A stretch of DNA of 12,457 nt, taken from NCBI GenBank assembly GCA_031254905.1, contig JAIRTN010000125.1:1-12457 (forward strand), read 5' to 3'. Both the position numbers and the translations under genes were made by a program. Shown here piece by piece: positions 6,492 to 12,457 of the stretch (positions are counted from its first letter, which is position 1; every line of letters begins with the position of its first letter). Source of the stretch: Coriobacteriales bacterium (GTDB lineage Bacteria; Actinomycetota; Coriobacteriia; Coriobacteriales; UBA8131). The notes under the pieces are model-generated. The model ran no database searches. It was not told where the DNA came from and worked only from the letters and a program-made list of their open reading frames with translations.

Positions 6492-7781
6492 ATGGATGTA
6501 TTTATTGAAGGATTTAAGGTTGTTTTCTTTGGCGTTTTGATGTTCTCCCTCATTGTGCTTATACATGAGGCGGGGCATTTTACCGCCGCGCGCCTGTTTG
6601 GCCTGCGCGTGAAGGAATTTATGCTTGGCCTGCCCGGGCCGAACATCGGGTTTACGTTTAAGGGGACGAAATTTGGGATAACCCCCATCCTGCTCGGGGG
6701 CTACGCCCTTATTGCCGGCGAGGGCTCTAACAGGGAAAACACACATCTTGCCTCGGCTTTTAGCTACCTTGCCAAGCACGGTACGCTTACCGAGGAGGAG
6801 GCGCGAGCCGCCGAGCCGGCGCTTGGCTACGACCTCGAGGAGGCGCTCGATGTTCTCGACGCGTGGGGCACCGTCAAGCGCGTTAAGAAGCAGGGGCAGT
6901 ACCGCTATCTGATGCCCGAGGCCGATGGGGCAGCCCTCGGCGAGTCGCGGCCTGTTGCCAACGCGGCCGCCCATATCGCCGCCGAGCGCAAACTTACGTT
7001 CAACGCCGCCCCTTGGTACCAGCGCGTCATCATCTTGGCGGCGGGCGTATTTTTTAATCTTCTGTTTGCGGTTATCGTCTTTACCACGGCGATGATGGTC
7101 AGCGGCACTCAGGTGCCCACGCTGACCGTCGACAGCGTTGTTGAGGGCAGCCCCGCGGCGCAGGTTGGACTTGTGCCGGGCGACACCATTGTTGCGCTTG
7201 AGGGCAGCCCGGTTGACACTTGGGTGGCGTTTACGGGGGCCATGGGTGCGCACACGCCCGGTGCTGAGGTGACGGTTGCGATTGAGCGTGCCGGCATTAC
7301 GCGCGATTACCACGTAATTCTTGCGGATAACGACGGGCGCGCCCTGCTCGGCGTCGCCCCAACTATCGAGAAGGTGCCGGTTTCTTTTGTCGACGCCTTT
7401 CTGACCTCACTTGCCTTCATCGGCATGGTTGCCCAAGCGATTCTCCAGCTTTTTAACCCCGCCACGTTTGGCGATGTGGTGAGCCAGTCGGCGTCGGTCA
7501 TCGGCGTGTCCTTTGAGGCGCGCAACGCTGCCGCGGGCGGATTCTTCCCCTTCATCAGCTTGGCCGCCGCGCTGTCTATCTCGATTGGCCTGATGAACCT
7601 GCTGCCCCTTCCGCCGCTCGACGGGGGGAAGATTGTTGTGGAGACTATCGAGCGCGTTACGCGTCGCAGCATTCCCACGCGGGTGATTAACGGCATAACC
7701 ATCGTCGCTTTGACGCTGCTCGTCATGCTGTTTTTCTTTGTGACGAATCAAGACATCCAAAACTACATCATCGGCGGTTAG
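6492..7781 (+). CDS. rseP: RseP-type site-2 intramembrane zinc metalloprotease
   Basis: This polytopic membrane protease (429 aa) belongs to the family that cleaves membrane-bound anti-sigma factors and signal peptide remnants (RseP, RasP, Rip1). The zinc motif HEAGH is at residues 25-29 in the first membrane helix, and the third ligand is Asp377 in NLLPLPPLDGG (369-379). A second hydrophobic segment covers about 178-200, a single PDZ domain about 205-285, and further helices about 300-320, 353-372 and 400-418. Between GGYALIAGE (69-77) and the second helix there are about 85-90 extra residues (79-166) that resemble a winged-helix domain (see findings). The ATG at 6492 fits the promoter at 6457-6485 and a leaderless mRNA. 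ispG follows after 1 bp. Confidence 0.94.
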   Translation: MDVFIEGFKVVFFGVLMFSLIVLIHEAGHFTAARLFGLRVKEFMLGLPGPNIGFTFKGTKFGITPILLGGYALIAGEGSNRENTHLASAFSYLAKHGTLTEEEARAAEPALGYDLEEALDVLDAWGTVKRVKKQGQYRYLMPEADGAALGESRPVANAAAHIAAERKLTFNAAPWYQRVIILAAGVFFNLLFAVIVFTTAMMVSGTQVPTLTVDSVVEGSPAAQVGLVPGDTIVALEGSPVDTWVAFTGAMGAHTPGAEVTVAIERAGITRDYHVILADNDGRALLGVAPTIEKVPVSFVDAFLTSLAFIGMVAQAILQLFNPATFGDVVSQSASVIGVSFEARNAAAGGFFPFISLAAALSISIGLMNLLPLPPLDGGKIVVETIERVTRRSIPTRVINGITIVALTLLVMLFFFVTNQDIQNYIIGG

Positions 7782-7782
7782 C

Positions 7783-8883
7783 ATGGTAGGCATGGCTGGC
7801 TCGGTGGCTTCAGTGGCTCCATTGGCTTCAGTGGCCCGCGAGCAGACGCGTCCAATCATGGTGGGCGGTGTGCGCATCGGCGGGGGAGCGCCGGTGGTTG
7901 TTCAGTCGATGCTCAATACGCGAACCGAGGATGCCGATGCCTGTCTGGCGCAGATTGAGGAACTTCGGGCGGCGGGCTGCGAACTGGTGCGCCTTGCCAT
8001 TCCCACGCACGATGCCCTGCCTGCCTTCGGCCGCATTTGCGAGGAATCGCCCCTGCCCGTCATTGCCGACATCCATTTTGACTTTCGGCTTGCGGTTGCG
8101 GCGACGCGTCTTGGTGCCGCTAAGCTGCGCATCAATCCGGGGAATATCGGGGATAAGGACATGGTCGATGCCATCATCGACGCCGCGGGCGAGGCTCGTA
8201 TCCCCATCCGCATCGGCGTAAACGCCGGCTCTCTTGCTCATGAGTTTGCCGAGCGCAGTGATTTAACGCTTCCTGAGAAACTTGTTGCCTCCGCGGTGGC
8301 CTTTGCCAATCATTTTGAGAATCGCGGTTTTGAGAATGTTGTGCTTTCCGCGAAGGCGCACGACGTACGCACTACCGTTGACGCCTATCGCCTGCTCGCT
8401 CAGGAGTTGCCACATATTCCGCTTCATCTTGGCGTTACGGAGGCGGGCACGCTTCGGCAGGGCACGGTGAAGTCCGCCGCAGGGCTCGGCGCGCTTCTGC
8501 TCGACGGCATAGGCGATACGCTGCGGGTATCCTTGACCGCGAACCCGGTTGAGGAGGTGCTGGTCATCTGGGAGTTGCTTTCGGCCTGCGGCCTGCGCCG
8601 CCGCACGCCGGAACTCGTGAGTTGCCCCACCTGCGGGCGATGCAAGGTTGACCTCATCGCCATTGCCGAGGAGGTGCAGCGGCGGTTACAACAGATAGAA
8701 AAGCCGCTGACCGTTGCGGTTATGGGCTGCGTGGTCAACGGGCCCGGCGAGGCGAAGGACGCGGACGTGGGAGTAGCCTGCGGCGCAGGCAAAGGCGCGC
8801 TTTTCTCCGAAGGCAAGATACTTTATTCCGTCGACGAATCGCAGATTATCGACGCTCTTTTCGAGGAGATTGAGCGTCTATAA
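7783..8883 (+). CDS. ispG: 4-hydroxy-3-methylbut-2-en-1-yl diphosphate synthase
   Basis: IspG/GcpE (366 aa) carries out the reductive ring opening of 2-C-methyl-D-erythritol 2,4-cyclodiphosphate to HMBPP in the MEP pathway, using a [4Fe-4S] cluster. The ligands are visible: Cys281 and Cys284 in CPTCGRC, Cys316 in MGCVVNGPGE and Glu323, with the same spacings (3, 32 and 7) as in the E. coli enzyme. The TIM-barrel part begins near VGGVRIGGGAPVVVQSMLNT (residue 27 on). Residues 1-24 are a low-complexity extension from an imperfect 18-bp repeat. The start is uncertain: ATG 7783 lies 1 bp after rseP with only GGCGG as a possible ribosome site; ATG 7792 and ATG 7858 are alternatives. It is probably co-transcribed with rseP; dxr and ispG thus flank rseP. 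Confidence 0.95.
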   Translation: MVGMAGSVASVAPLASVAREQTRPIMVGGVRIGGGAPVVVQSMLNTRTEDADACLAQIEELRAAGCELVRLAIPTHDALPAFGRICEESPLPVIADIHFDFRLAVAATRLGAAKLRINPGNIGDKDMVDAIIDAAGEARIPIRIGVNAGSLAHEFAERSDLTLPEKLVASAVAFANHFENRGFENVVLSAKAHDVRTTVDAYRLLAQELPHIPLHLGVTEAGTLRQGTVKSAAGLGALLLDGIGDTLRVSLTANPVEEVLVIWELLSACGLRRRTPELVSCPTCGRCKVDLIAIAEEVQRRLQQIEKPLTVAVMGCVVNGPGEAKDADVGVACGAGKGALFSEGKILYSVDESQIIDALFEEIERL

Positions 8884-8896
8884 AGAAGCGTCGCCA

Positions 8897-8914
8897 AGAA
8901 GCGCCGCCGCTTCT
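8897..8914. terminator. hairpin between convergent ispG and the flavoprotein gene
   Basis: AGAAGCG (8897-8903) and CGCTTCT (8908-8914) form a 7-bp stem with a CCGC loop; an alternative partner GAAGCG lies at 8885-8890. It sits between two convergent genes and covers the end of the flavoprotein gene, a natural place for a bidirectional terminator, but no T tract follows on either strand. Weak call. Confidence 0.3.
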
Positions 8915-9542
8915 ATCTGATGAAGTTTGTTCGGGCGCGGTGCGTCGGCTGCTTCGGCTCGATGCCCGCAGCCCTTCCTGCCTCAAGTGATTTGATGGTC
9001 CACGCGATGTTCGCTCCAAGCTGGTAGGCGACCTGCATCCCTTCCTCATCTTGAATGACCTGCTCAACGGCCTGACCATGAACCATCGGCCAATACAGCG
9101 AGCCGACGAGCAGCATCTGCGAGATGATGAAGTATTTATTGAGTTGTTCGAGCGCCGTGGTTGTGCCGGCGCGCCGTGCGCTGACAACCGCCCCGCCCGG
9201 CTTGAGGGCAAAGGTGCTTCCCGCGGCGAAGAAGATTCGGTCGAGAGTGCTTTTGAGCGAGCCGTTAATGCCCGCGTAGAACACCGGTGAGCCAACGACG
9301 AGTCCATCTGCCTCGCTCGCGTTTTCGATGAGCGCGTTGATGCCATCGTGAGCGCCAAAGGCGCAGCGTCTGCTTTCGTCGCAGGCACCGCAGCCGATGC
9401 AAGGCTTAACCGGTTCTTTACCGAGCCAGGCAATCTCCGTTTCTATCCCACTTTCCTCAAGCCCTCGCACCACCTGTGACAGTGCCGTGTAGGTGCAGCG
9501 CTTCTCATTGGGGCTTCCGTTAATCAGCAGTACCCTCGCCAT
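8913..9542 (-). CDS. iron-sulfur flavoprotein-type NAD(P)H-dependent FMN reductase
   Basis: The 209-aa product has the flavodoxin-like fold of the NADPH-dependent FMN reductase family: a first strand and phosphate loop MARVLLINGSPNEKRCTYTA (1-20), then GSPVFYAGINGSLKSTLDR (84-102), the usual FMN-binding and dimer region. Cys48, Cys51, Cys54 and Cys60 form a CX2CX2CX5C motif, which matches the compact [4Fe-4S] motif of Isf, the iron-sulfur flavoprotein of Methanosarcina. A cytosolic electron-transfer or oxidative-stress role is inferred; the substrate cannot be told. ATG 9542 is chosen because AGGAGGT (plus-strand 9551-9557) lies 8 nt upstream; the in-frame TTG at 9551 would leave no room for it. 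It is the only gene on the minus strand and breaks an otherwise co-directional block, so it may be a later insertion. Confidence 0.88.
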   Translation of the reverse strand: MARVLLINGSPNEKRCTYTALSQVVRGLEESGIETEIAWLGKEPVKPCIGCGACDESRRCAFGAHDGINALIENASEADGLVVGSPVFYAGINGSLKSTLDRIFFAAGSTFALKPGGAVVSARRAGTTTALEQLNKYFIISQMLLVGSLYWPMVHGQAVEQVIQDEEGMQVAYQLGANIAWTIKSLEAGRAAGIEPKQPTHRARTNFIR

Positions 9543-9589
9543 AATCCACAACCTCCTTTTGCAAGCACATACATAGTTCGTAACTCAAA

Positions 9590-9598
9590 TGATACAAT
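9590..9598 (+). promoter_or_regulatory. candidate promoter (extended -10) for proS
   Basis: TGATACAAT reads as TGn plus TACAAT, a good extended -10 box. The -35 position is poor (TACATA at 9570-9575 with a 17-bp spacer). A start near 9605 would give proS a leader of about 45 nt, too short for a T-box riboswitch, and none was seen. The divergent flavoprotein gene must have its own promoter in the same roughly 100-bp interval, so the two may influence each other. Confidence 0.45.
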
Positions 9599-9649
9599 AA
9601 GGAGCCCTCTTATCGGGCAGAAAGAGGACGACAATCGAGAGGAGCCCTT

Positions 9650-11377
9650 GTGCCAGCCACCCATCTGCTTCGCATGAGCCAACTATACGCGCCTACGCTT
9701 CGGGAGGACCCGGGCGATGCCGAGATAGCCTCGCACCGCCTGCTTGTGCGCGCGGCGATGATACGTAAGGTTGCTTCGGGCGTCTATTCCTTTTTACCTC
9801 TCGGTTTTAAATCGGTTCGGAAGATTGAGCAGATTGTCCGTGAGGAAATGGAGGCTATCGGCTCCCAAGAGATACGTATGTCCATCATCCAGCCCGCCGA
9901 ACTTTGGCACGAAAGCGGCCGGTGGGACGACTATGGGCCGGAACTCTTTCGCCTCAACGACCGCCACGAACACACCTTTGCCTTAGCGCCCACCCACGAG
10001 GAGCTTGTCACCTACCTCATCCGCAACGAGTTGCGCAGTTATCGTGAGTTGCCGCTCTCGCTTTTTCATATCACCAACAAGTATCGCGACGAGATTCGTC
10101 CGCGCTTCGGCCTGCTGCGGGGGCGCGAGTTTGTCATGAAGGACGCCTACGACTTTCATACCACAAGGGAGAGCCTGCAGGAAGGCTATGATGCTATGGC
10201 ACGAGCCTACGTGCGCATCTGTGAGCGGCTGGGCCTGACCTTCTATCCCGTCGAGGCGGATTCCGGCCAGATTGGTGGCAAAGTGACCTGTGAGTTCATG
10301 GCGCTTGCCGATGCCGGTGAGGCGGAACTTGTCTTTTGCGATTGTGGATTTGCCGCCAATACCGAGGTTGCCAAGGCGCGCATCCAGCCGCTTGTCTACG
10401 AGGCTGATGAGTTGATAAAGGTGCATACTCCCATCGAGGGAACCATCGCCGCGCTCGCGGCCTTCTTCAAAATACCCGAGGCGGCAACCGTCAAGGCTCT
10501 GGCCGTAAAGGACTGCGAGGGCGTCATCAGCGTGCTGCTCATACCCGGCGACCACGAGTTGGGGGAGATTAAGGCAAACCGAGCCATCCCGGGCTTCGAG
10601 TTTCTCAGCGATGAGGAAATGCTCGCGGCGGGCTTGGTCAAAGGCTATATGGGGCCCGTCGGTCTGCCGAGGGGCGTGCGCGTTGTTGCCGATGTCTCGC
10701 TCAAGGAGACAGCGCGTTGGCTCGTCGGCGCCAACGAGGAGCACTACCATTATGCGGGAGCCATGCAGGGCGCGGATTTTTCGGTCGACAGTTGGGCGGA
10801 CCTCGCGACGGCGCGTCTTGGAGATTTCTGCCCTGCCTGCGGCGCGCCGCTCAAAATGGCCCGCGGCATCGAGGTTGGTCAGATTTTCCAGCTCGGCACA
10901 AAGTATGCGGATGCCATGTCCGCCACCTTCATGGACGAGGACGGCTCCGAGAAGCCCTTCTTTATGGGCAGCTATGGCTGGGGCGTTACGCGCTCGCTTG
11001 CCGCGGTGGTCGAGCAGCATAACGATGAGGGCGGCATCGCTTGGCCGATAAGCATCGCTCCCGCCGAGGTCGCGGTGCTTCCACTCATCGTAGGCGATGA
11101 GATTGTGGAGCCGGCGGCTTTGAAGATTGCCGAGGGCTTAGCCGCGCAGGGCATAGAGGTTGTTTTCGATGACCGAGCCGAGCGCGCCGGTGTAAAGTTC
11201 AACGACGCGGACCTCATCGGGTGGCCTTACCAAGTCGTTGTGGGCAAACGGGGTCTTGAGGCCGGCGAAATCGAGCTAAAGGAGCGCGGCAGCGGCGAGA
11301 AGCAGCAGGTGCCACTCGACGAGGCGATTGCTCTGGTCAGCGCCGCGGTAAGAGATGCCCGTGCCCGCTACCTCTAA
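9650..11377 (+). CDS. proS: prolyl-tRNA synthetase, bacterial type with editing domain
   Basis: ProRS (575 aa) is a class II aminoacyl-tRNA synthetase that charges tRNA-Pro. Conserved elements are APTHEE (113-118), motif 2 around NKYRDEIRPRFGLLRGREF (143-161), and motif 3 GSYGWGVTRSLAAVVEQH (440-457). The inserted editing domain that clears Ala-tRNA-Pro lies at about 235-385, bracketed by the cysteine-bearing CDCG (230-233) and CPACG (394-398). The C-terminal anticodon-binding domain covers about 470-575. The length is normal for the bacterial form. GTG 9650 is supported by GAGAGGAG (9637-9644), 5 nt upstream. Its end overlaps the next gene by 23 bp, so the two are probably co-transcribed. 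Confidence 0.97.
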   Translation: MPATHLLRMSQLYAPTLREDPGDAEIASHRLLVRAAMIRKVASGVYSFLPLGFKSVRKIEQIVREEMEAIGSQEIRMSIIQPAELWHESGRWDDYGPELFRLNDRHEHTFALAPTHEELVTYLIRNELRSYRELPLSLFHITNKYRDEIRPRFGLLRGREFVMKDAYDFHTTRESLQEGYDAMARAYVRICERLGLTFYPVEADSGQIGGKVTCEFMALADAGEAELVFCDCGFAANTEVAKARIQPLVYEADELIKVHTPIEGTIAALAAFFKIPEAATVKALAVKDCEGVISVLLIPGDHELGEIKANRAIPGFEFLSDEEMLAAGLVKGYMGPVGLPRGVRVVADVSLKETARWLVGANEEHYHYAGAMQGADFSVDSWADLATARLGDFCPACGAPLKMARGIEVGQIFQLGTKYADAMSATFMDEDGSEKPFFMGSYGWGVTRSLAAVVEQHNDEGGIAWPISIAPAEVAVLPLIVGDEIVEPAALKIAEGLAAQGIEVVFDDRAERAGVKFNDADLIGWPYQVVVGKRGLEAGEIELKERGSGEKQQVPLDEAIALVSAAVRDARARYL

Positions 11378-12278
11378 ATCACCCGGCGCCTGCGGCCCCT
11401 TTCCGCGCGTTGCCCCTCAAAAACTCGTACTACCTTGGCTCATCGCCTTCACCACACTTGCCCAACACAACGGCGCACCACGCGATTTTGCGGGGGCGCC
11501 GTTTGATTTCATCGCCGGCAAAGGAGAGAACAATCGTCGCGCGCTTGAACGGGCGCTCATGCAAGAACTTACGCAAGGCTCCACACAAGAGCCCGCGGGG
11601 GAATACAGAAGCGAAGGTGAGGGAGACAAGAGCGCCGATGCCTCTGCTCGTACCTCTCCCGTTCTCACATGGCTGAGCCTTGAACATGGGACGAGAATCG
11701 TCACGCTGGACGGGAAGACTAGCGCGTCTGAGGCCTTTTTGTCTGTTCCCGCGCCGGTTGCGGACGCGGCCATTCTTACCGTGCCCGGCACCGCGGTAGC
11801 CTTCACAACCGCCGACTGTCTGCCTCTCGTCTGTGCGAGCAGCGAAAAGCAGGTGGTTGCCGCCATCCACGCGGGTTGGCGCAGCCTTGCCGGTGGCATC
11901 ATCGAACGAGCGCTTGAACAACTGGCGGACAGCCACGGCGTTCGCCCGGAAACACTCATGGTCTGGATTGGTCCCGCCATCGCAGGCGAGGACTATGAGG
12001 TTGGTGGAGAAGTGCGCGATGCTTTGCTTGTTCGTCCGGCGATTACCGAGAAGCACTTCACTTCTTGTGGCGATGAACATTTTCTTGCCGACCTGCCCGG
12101 TGCTGCCATGGCAATACTCACCTCATTCGGTGTTCCTGCGTCATCCATCGAGCGATATCCCCATTCCACAAAGAGCAGCCCGCTCTATCACTCCGTCAGA
12201 CGCGACGGCACCCAAGCTGGCCGAATGGCCACCGTCGCCGCCCTCCGTCCCACCCCCTGTGCGGCAACATCCGCATAA
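11355..12278 (+). CDS. pgeF: PgeF/YfiH-type peptidoglycan editing factor (multicopper-oxidase-like 'laccase domain' protein)
   Basis: This protein (307 aa) belongs to the YfiH/YlmD/DUF152 family, whose members have been described as purine nucleoside phosphorylase/deaminases and, in E. coli, as a factor that limits incorporation of wrong amino acids into peptidoglycan. The three zinc ligands are recognisable: His111 in LEHGTRIV, Cys155 in TTADCLPL and His172 in AAIHAGWR. The C-terminal half has IGPAIAGEDYEVG. A linker of about 30 residues (72-102), rich in Gly, Glu, Ser and Gln, precedes His111 and looks disordered. The start is uncertain: ATG 11355 has AAGAG immediately before it, while GTG 11361 has the same element 6 nt upstream and would give 305 aa. 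It overlaps proS. In Gram-positive genomes this gene often precedes yggS and sepF, which may follow here. Confidence 0.9.
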   Translation: MPVPATSKSPGACGPFPRVAPQKLVLPWLIAFTTLAQHNGAPRDFAGAPFDFIAGKGENNRRALERALMQELTQGSTQEPAGEYRSEGEGDKSADASARTSPVLTWLSLEHGTRIVTLDGKTSASEAFLSVPAPVADAAILTVPGTAVAFTTADCLPLVCASSEKQVVAAIHAGWRSLAGGIIERALEQLADSHGVRPETLMVWIGPAIAGEDYEVGGEVRDALLVRPAITEKHFTSCGDEHFLADLPGAAMAILTSFGVPASSIERYPHSTKSSPLYHSVRRDGTQAGRMATVAALRPTPCAATSA

Positions 12279-12394
12279 GGACGTTCCGATGCCATCCGTG
12301 AGACTGACAATCTATGAGTGTTATCGAATACGAATGTCATGTCGCGTGGAGTCGTAGGCGGAAGGAGAAATCTCGTTCGGCGGTGGCGAGCGGG

Positions 12395-12423
12395 ATGATA
12401 AGGGGCGGGGGGTGCGGTATACT
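12395..12423 (+). promoter_or_regulatory. promoter with leaderless arrangement at the right edge
   Basis: ATGATA (12395-12400) and TATACT (12418-12423) are separated by 17 bp. Six bases lie between TATACT and the ATG at 12430, the same geometry as at rseP. The region 12279-12394 before it holds no gene I can support. Confidence 0.6.
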
Positions 12424-12429
12424 GACAGG

Positions 12430-12457
12430 ATGCAAACTACCGACTACAGTACAAACA
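12430..12457 (+). CDS. start of an unidentified gene, cut by the window edge
   Basis: Nine codons are visible (MQTTDYSTN). The reading frame is chosen only because the ATG falls where the promoter at 12395-12423 should start transcription; AGG just before it is too close to serve as a Shine-Dalgarno sequence. Nine residues do not identify a family. From neighbourhood habits in Gram-positive bacteria (pgeF followed by yggS or sepF) a YggS-like protein is a guess, not a call. Confidence 0.4.

Noticed and set aside
5664..7313. Long open frame (549 codons) on the minus strand, antisense to dxr and rseP
   Set aside because: It is rich in Arg, His, Asn and Gly without any domain pattern, crosses a clear promoter and gene boundary, and mirrors the GC-rich codon use of two well-identified genes on the other strand.
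9599..9649. Possible T-box or attenuator in the proS leader
   Set aside because: The leader is only about 45-50 nt and offers just short alternative pairings (GCCC with GGGC, CCTCTT with AAGAGG). No T-box sequence, specifier loop or terminator is present.
12289..12357. Small open frame of 22 codons after pgeF with AAGGA 7 nt upstream
   Set aside because: The ribosome-site spacing is good, but the product is short, without a recognisable pattern, and the AAGGA overlaps the pgeF stop codon. Conservation would be needed to accept it.
12361..12370. Strong Shine-Dalgarno-like AAGGAG before the last promoter
   Set aside because: No ATG, GTG or TTG lies at a workable distance; the nearest GTG (12383) is 15 nt away and opens a Gly-rich frame with no protein-like character.

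Overview
The window looks like chromosomal core from a high-GC Gram-positive bacterium, most probably an actinobacterium of the Coriobacteriia. The gene order rpsB-tsf / pyrH-frr-uppS-cdsA-dxr-rseP-ispG / proS is the Firmicutes-like version of this cluster, with uppS present and ispG after rseP. The base composition is GC-rich, starts are often GTG or TTG, and two promoters sit where leaderless mRNAs would begin, which fits an actinobacterium better. The lineage is inferred from order and style and was not tested by a tree.

Layout. Positions 1-1901 hold a short leader, rpsB (ribosomal protein S2) and tsf (EF-Ts), closed by a clear Rho-independent terminator at 1935-1968. A new unit starts at about 1970 and runs pyrH, frr, uppS, cdsA and dxr, with the last four genes tightly spaced or overlapping. 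A GC-rich palindrome and a weaker hairpin follow dxr. A well-formed promoter at 6457-6485 then places its expected start site on the ATG of rseP, which is followed by ispG after 1 bp. A flavoprotein gene of the iron-sulfur flavoprotein type lies on the opposite strand (8913-9542), convergent to ispG and divergent from proS. proS (prolyl-tRNA synthetase with editing domain) overlaps a pgeF/YfiH-type gene. At the right edge a second leaderless-type promoter (12395-12423) drives a gene of which only nine codons are visible. There is no gene-free stretch longer than 300 bases. No tRNA, rRNA, CRISPR array, transposase or phage gene was seen.

Functionally the genes cover translation (rpsB, tsf, frr, proS), pyrimidine nucleotide supply (pyrH), isoprenoid and envelope lipid synthesis (dxr and ispG of the MEP pathway, uppS for the undecaprenyl carrier, cdsA for CDP-diacylglycerol) and intramembrane proteolysis (rseP). 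pgeF is a purine-nucleoside or peptidoglycan-quality enzyme.

I see no new multi-gene system. The most unusual signals are: (1) an insertion of roughly 85-90 residues in the site-2 protease that reads like a winged-helix domain; (2) two promoters with the same 6-nt gap between the -10 box and the ATG; (3) repeat-derived low-complexity sequence at the N-termini of Dxr and IspG and inside Dxr next to its metal-binding motif; (4) a near-perfect operator-like palindrome in front of pyrH.
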